A stretch of DNA of 8,968 nt from positions 1 through 8,968 of the forward strand of contig JAITSR010000340.1 in the NCBI GenBank assembly GCA_031287655.1, written 5' to 3'. Both the position numbers and the translations under genes were made by a program. Below are positions 5,551 to 8,968 of this stretch, in pieces. Positions within the stretch are counted from its first letter, which is position 1. Each line of letters starts with the position of its first letter. The notes under the pieces are model-generated. The model was not told the DNA's origin, made no database searches, and worked only from the letters and a program-made list of their open reading frames with translations. Source of the stretch: Clostridiales bacterium. Its GTDB lineage: Bacteria; Bacillota; Clostridia; WRLR01.

Positions 5551-6879
5551 TTGGCAAAGCCCGTGGTTGCGGTCGTCGGCCGCCCGAATGTGGGAAAATC
5601 CACTTTCTTTAACTATTTGTCCGGAAGGCGTATCTCAATCATCGAGGACAGCCCCGGCGTCACGCGCGACCGCATTTACGCGGACGTCGAGTGGCGCGGC
5701 CGCACCTTTACGCTCGTCGACACGGGCGGGATCGAGCCGTTTACAGAGGACCCGATCATGCGGCAGATGAAGGTTCAGGCGGAGGTCGCGGTCGAGACCG
5801 CGGACGTCGTGGTCTTTATGGTGGACGCGAAGGACGGCATGACGGCGGCGGACGAGGAAGTCGCGGATTTGCTCCGCAAGTCCGGCAAGCCGATGATTAT
5901 CGCCGTGAACAAGGTCGACCGCCCCGGCCCGATGCCATCCGAAGCGTATGAGTTTTACGACCTCGCGCTCGGCGACGTGCTGACGATCTCGTCGGTGCAG
6001 GGCCTCGGTATGGGCGACTTGCTCGACGCGATTTATGAGTATCTGCCGCCCGGCGTCGACGATCAGGAGGAAGAAGGCCTGATCAAGGTTGCGATCATCG
6101 GCAAACCGAACGTCGGCAAATCCTCGCTTGTGAACAAAATCCTCGGGGAGGAACGCGTGATCACGGGCGACAAGCCCGGTACGACGCGCGACGCGATCGA
6201 CGCGTATTTTGAGGACGGCGGCGACCGCTATATGCTGATCGACACGGCGGGCATCCGCCGCAAGAGCAAGGTCAGCGAGTCGATCGAGCGATACAGCGTC
6301 ATGCGCGCGCTGACAGCCGTCGAGCGGGCGGACCTGTGCCTGATTATGATCGACGCGTGCGACGGCGTGACGGAACAGGATACAAAGATCGCGGGCTACG
6401 CGCACGAGGCGGGCAAGAGTTCGATCGTCCTGATCAACAAGTGGGACCTCGTTGAAAAGGAGACCGGAACCGCGGAGGAATACCGCAGGGACGTCTTGGA
6501 AAAGCTCAGCTTCATGCGCTACGCGCCCGTTTTGTTTATCTCCGCGCAGACGGGGCAGCGCGTCCGCAGTATTTTTTCGCTGATCAAAAAAGTGTATGAG
6601 AGCGCGTCGTTCCGAATTCCGACGGGCCTCTTGAACGACGTTTTAAACGAGGCGATCGCGACGGCGCAGCCGCCGTCCGACAGAGGCAGGCGCCTGAAGC
6701 TCTACTATATGACGCAGATCGGTGTGCGCCCGCCGACGTTTGTGATTTTCATGAACGACATTGAGCTCATGCACTATTCCTATTCGAGATATATTGAAAA
6801 CGCGCTGAGACGGACATTTGATTTTGAAGGGACGCCGATCCGGCTGATCAACCGGGAGCGGGACGAGCGGAAGCGGTGA
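5551..6879 (+). CDS. der: Ribosome biogenesis GTPase Der (EngA)
   Basis: The 442-residue protein is a full-length Der, the double-GTPase that acts in maturation of the 50S subunit in the cytoplasm. The first G domain has GRPNVGKS (10-17), DTGG (57-60) and NKVD (120-123). An acidic linker (about 167-176) leads to the second G domain, with GKPNVGKSS (184-192), DTAGIRRKSK (231-240) and NKWD (296-299). The C-terminal KH-like domain covers about 352-440, with the conserved KLYYMTQIGVRPPTFVIF region (383-400) and the basic end RLINRERDERKR. All nucleotide-binding motifs are intact. The start is a TTG with a strong Shine-Dalgarno. It lies between the DUF512 gene and plsY in the same direction, a familiar Clostridia arrangement, and is probably cotranscribed with both. 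Confidence 0.97.
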   Translation: MAKPVVAVVGRPNVGKSTFFNYLSGRRISIIEDSPGVTRDRIYADVEWRGRTFTLVDTGGIEPFTEDPIMRQMKVQAEVAVETADVVVFMVDAKDGMTAADEEVADLLRKSGKPMIIAVNKVDRPGPMPSEAYEFYDLALGDVLTISSVQGLGMGDLLDAIYEYLPPGVDDQEEEGLIKVAIIGKPNVGKSSLVNKILGEERVITGDKPGTTRDAIDAYFEDGGDRYMLIDTAGIRRKSKVSESIERYSVMRALTAVERADLCLIMIDACDGVTEQDTKIAGYAHEAGKSSIVLINKWDLVEKETGTAEEYRRDVLEKLSFMRYAPVLFISAQTGQRVRSIFSLIKKVYESASFRIPTGLLNDVLNEAIATAQPPSDRGRRLKLYYMTQIGVRPPTFVIFMNDIELMHYSYSRYIENALRRTFDFEGTPIRLINRERDERKR

Positions 6880-6930
6880 GATACTGTGGTTTTGTCGGCC
6901 TCGGCGCAAAAAAAGGAGGTCCTGTTGTAA

Positions 6931-7566
6931 ATGTTGATTTTTAAGTTGCTGTTGTCGCTGGTCGCCGGATATATCCTCGGCAGCGTCAACACGGCGGTGA
7001 TTGCCGGGAATGTTTACGGCGTCAATCTGCGAAAGCGGGGGAGCGGGAGCGGGGGACTGACGAACGCGCTCCGCGAGCTGGGTCCTAAGGCCGCGGTAAT
7101 CGTGCTTTTGGGCGACGTCGCAAAGGGCGTGCTCGCATGCCTTGTCGGCTATGCCCTGACGGCGGGGGAGGTGGGCTCGGAGCGCTTTGTGGACATTGAA
7201 AATCCGAACCTCGGTATGCTGCTCGCGGGGACCAGCTGTATCTTCGGGCACATCTTCCCGCTGTTCTTCCAGTTCAAGGGGGGGAAGGGCGTTCTGACGT
7301 CCGCGACCGTGATCTTCCTGATGGACTATCGGATCGGCGCGATCGCGCTCTGCGTCTTTATCATCATGCTGCTGCTCACGCGCTATGTGTCCGTCGGGTC
7401 GATCATCGCGGCGGTGAGCCTGCCGATTGTCTCGCTGATCCTCGCAAAGCCGAACTATTTTATGGTGTATTCGGTTACGATCGCGCTTTTGCTGATTATC
7501 ATGCACCGGAAGAACATCGGGCGGCTGATCAGCGGCACGGAACCAAAACTGAAAGTAAAGAGTTAA
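6931..7566 (+). CDS. plsY: Acyl-phosphate:glycerol-3-phosphate acyltransferase PlsY
   Basis: The 211-residue integral membrane protein fits PlsY, which moves an acyl group from acyl phosphate to glycerol 3-phosphate to make lysophosphatidic acid. Hydrophobic segments lie at about 4-26, 52-77, 93-112, 121-149, 153-171 and 175-191. The three family motifs are present: GSGSGGLTNALRELG (37-51) with the needed serine and R48, GHIFPLFFQFKGGKG (106-120), and the C-terminal H192, N195, R198 and E204 (HRKNIGRLISGTE). The first motif normally reads GSGN; here the asparagine is serine. AGGAGGT (6914-6920) is ten bases before ATG 6931. plsX, which makes the acyl-phosphate substrate, is not in the window. 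Der ends 51 bases upstream; the kinase gene starts 26 bases downstream. Confidence 0.95.
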   Translation: MLIFKLLLSLVAGYILGSVNTAVIAGNVYGVNLRKRGSGSGGLTNALRELGPKAAVIVLLGDVAKGVLACLVGYALTAGEVGSERFVDIENPNLGMLLAGTSCIFGHIFPLFFQFKGGKGVLTSATVIFLMDYRIGAIALCVFIIMLLLTRYVSVGSIIAAVSLPIVSLILAKPNYFMVYSVTIALLLIIMHRKNIGRLISGTEPKLKVKS

Positions 7567-7592
7567 AGGCGGAGGGCCTTGGGGGATTTGGC

Positions 7593-8968
7593 ATGGGGGA
7601 CAGGACGTATATCCTCGCGCATGACCTTGGCACGAGCGGCGACAAGGCGACGCTGTTTGACGCGCGGGGCCGCATGGTCGCGTCCGCGAAGTATGCCTAC
7701 GCGACGGATTATCCGCGCCCCGGATGGGTCGAGCAGTCGCCCGCGGACTGGTGGAAAGCCGTCTGTGTGACGACGCGCGAACTCTTGGGCGGGGGCGGAG
7801 GCGCGGACGTTGGCGTCGATGGCGGCGGCGCCGTCGCGGCGGATACCGGCGCGGACGCGGGCGCGCGTGCGGGTCTTGTCGCTCCGGGTGAGATCGCCTG
7901 CGTCGTGTTGTCGGGGCATATGATGGGCTGCGTCCTCGTGGACGGGGCCGGGGCGCCGCTTCGCCCCGCGATCATCTGGGCCGACACGCGCGCCGTGCGG
8001 CAGGAACAGGATATGCTCGGCCGGATCGGGGCGGAGGCGGGGTACAGGATTACGGGCCACCGCCTGAGCGCGTCCTACACGGCCGCAAAGCTCCTGTGGG
8101 TGAGGGACAATGAGCCCGCCGCCTATGAGCGGGCCGCCTGTGTGCTGAATGCGAAGGACTATATCCTGCACCGGCTCACGGGCTCTTTTGTGACGGACTA
8201 CAGCGACGCTTCCGGCACGAATCTTTTGGACCTCTCCGCGCTGCGCTGGTCCGATACGATCCTTGAAGCGCTCGGCATCAAGGCCTCGCTCCTGCCGGAG
8301 CTGCACGCCTCGACGGACGTGGTCGGGGGCGTGACACGGGCCGTGGCCGGGGCTTGCGGGCTTCTGGCCGGGACGCCGGTCGTCGCGGGCGGCGGGGACG
8401 GCTCGTGCGCCTGCGTCGGCGCGGGAGCCGTGCGCGAGGGCGACGTCTACGGGATACTCGGCTCGTCCTCGTGGATTTCCTCCGTCGCGCGCAAGCCTCT
8501 GACGGACCCCGAAATGCGCACGTTCAACTGGGCGCATCTCGACCCGCAATTTTATACGCCGTGCGGTACAATGCAGGCCGCGGGGCTTTCCGCGCAGTGG
8601 TTTTCGGACGCGCTGTGCGACGGCGCGCCGGTTGAGCGGCTGGACGAGAGCGCCGCGGTCTCGCCCGTCGGCGCGAACGGCCTGATCTTTCTGCCCTATA
8701 TTTTGGGGGAGCGGTCGCCGCGCTGGGACGTCAATGCGCGGGGCGCGTTTGCCGGGATTTCGGCGACGACGAGCCGCGCGGATATGGCGCGCGCCGTACT
8801 CGAGGGCGTCGGCATGAACCTCCGGCTGATCATCGGCTGCCTCGGACTCGCGCCGGACGCCGCGATCACGATGATCGGCGGCGGCGCGGAGAGCCGCCTG
8901 TGGATGCAGGCGCTCGCGGACATCTGGCGGCGGCGCGTCCGCCTGCCGGAGCGCCTCTCCGAGGCGAC
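7593..8968 (+). CDS. FGGY-family carbohydrate kinase, xylulokinase-like (3' end outside the window)
   Basis: The frame is open from ATG 7593 to the window edge (458 complete codons), so the C-terminus is missing; the family is usually about 490-520 residues. It phosphorylates a sugar or polyol with ATP in the cytoplasm. The N-terminal ATPase half has DLGTSGDKATLFD (11-23), GWVEQSPADWW (44-54), SGHMMGCVLVD (107-117) and WADTRA (129-134). The C-terminal half has the catalytic-base region VVAGGGDGSCACVGAG (263-278, D269), FLPYILGERSPRWD (366-379) and MIGGGAESRLWMQALAD (427-443). XylB has GQMHG where this protein has GHMMG, so the substrate may not be xylulose. A Gly/Ala/Asp-rich stretch at about 66-96 interrupts the first domain. 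GGGGGA (7581-7586) can serve as Shine-Dalgarno. It follows plsY closely, in the place often held by gpsA. Confidence 0.88.
   Translation, partial: MGDRTYILAHDLGTSGDKATLFDARGRMVASAKYAYATDYPRPGWVEQSPADWWKAVCVTTRELLGGGGGADVGVDGGGAVAADTGADAGARAGLVAPGEIACVVLSGHMMGCVLVDGAGAPLRPAIIWADTRAVRQEQDMLGRIGAEAGYRITGHRLSASYTAAKLLWVRDNEPAAYERAACVLNAKDYILHRLTGSFVTDYSDASGTNLLDLSALRWSDTILEALGIKASLLPELHASTDVVGGVTRAVAGACGLLAGTPVVAGGGDGSCACVGAGAVREGDVYGILGSSSWISSVARKPLTDPEMRTFNWAHLDPQFYTPCGTMQAAGLSAQWFSDALCDGAPVERLDESAAVSPVGANGLIFLPYILGERSPRWDVNARGAFAGISATTSRADMARAVLEGVGMNLRLIIGCLGLAPDAAITMIGGGAESRLWMQALADIWRRRVRLPERLSEA

Noticed and set aside
5635..6405. 256-residue antisense frame inside der
   Set aside because: It mirrors der codons, and the His/Asp/Arg-rich product is typical of antisense translation of GC-rich coding sequence.
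6643..7506. 287-residue antisense frame across the end of der and plsY
   Set aside because: The product is very rich in Arg, Gln and His with no family resemblance, and it lies opposite two well-defined genes.
7563..8549. 328-residue antisense frame opposite the FGGY kinase
   Set aside because: The plus strand encodes an unbroken FGGY kinase with all main motifs. The antisense product is Arg/Ala/Pro-rich low complexity.

Overview
The window looks like a chromosomal segment of a GC-rich member of the Clostridia (Bacillota). This rests on gene content and order: DUF177 (YceD-like) gene then rpmF, and a DUF512 radical SAM gene then der then plsY, which are familiar Clostridia pairings. The housekeeping genes rely heavily on GC-ending codons (gcg, cgc, gac, ctc). 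Species cannot be read from the sequence.

Layout. Positions 1-159 are flanking DNA of lower GC with one short, well-led open frame of unknown identity that runs into the mobile element. Positions 160-3055 are a complete 2,896-bp insertion sequence bounded by a perfect 19-bp terminal inverted repeat. It carries two co-oriented, nearly abutting genes: a DUF4338/DruA-type protein and an IS66-family DDE transposase that keeps its catalytic residues. Its base composition and codon use differ from the genes to its right, so it is a recent arrival. No 8-bp target duplication is visible. About 40 bp beyond its right end stands a good promoter (TTGACA-N17-TTAAAT) for the DUF177-rpmF pair (3194-3926), followed by a probable terminator (3986-4019). 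A second run in the same direction follows: DUF512 radical SAM protein (4101-5516), GTPase Der (5551-6879), PlsY acyltransferase (6931-7566) and a FGGY carbohydrate kinase (from 7593) that runs off the right edge.

How they fit together. DUF177, L32 and Der are ribosome-biogenesis or ribosome functions; PlsY makes lysophosphatidic acid, the first committed step of phospholipid synthesis; the DUF512 protein is a Der-neighbour of unclear role. The FGGY kinase is a sugar-metabolism gene that sits where gpsA often follows plsY, so it marks the edge of the conserved block.

The most unusual item is the insertion sequence. It pairs an IS66-type transposase with a protein of the family that gives DruA to the Druantia anti-phage system, yet no other Druantia gene is present. 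I read it as a transposon accessory gene rather than a defence system. No tRNA, rRNA, CRISPR array or known riboswitch was recognised.
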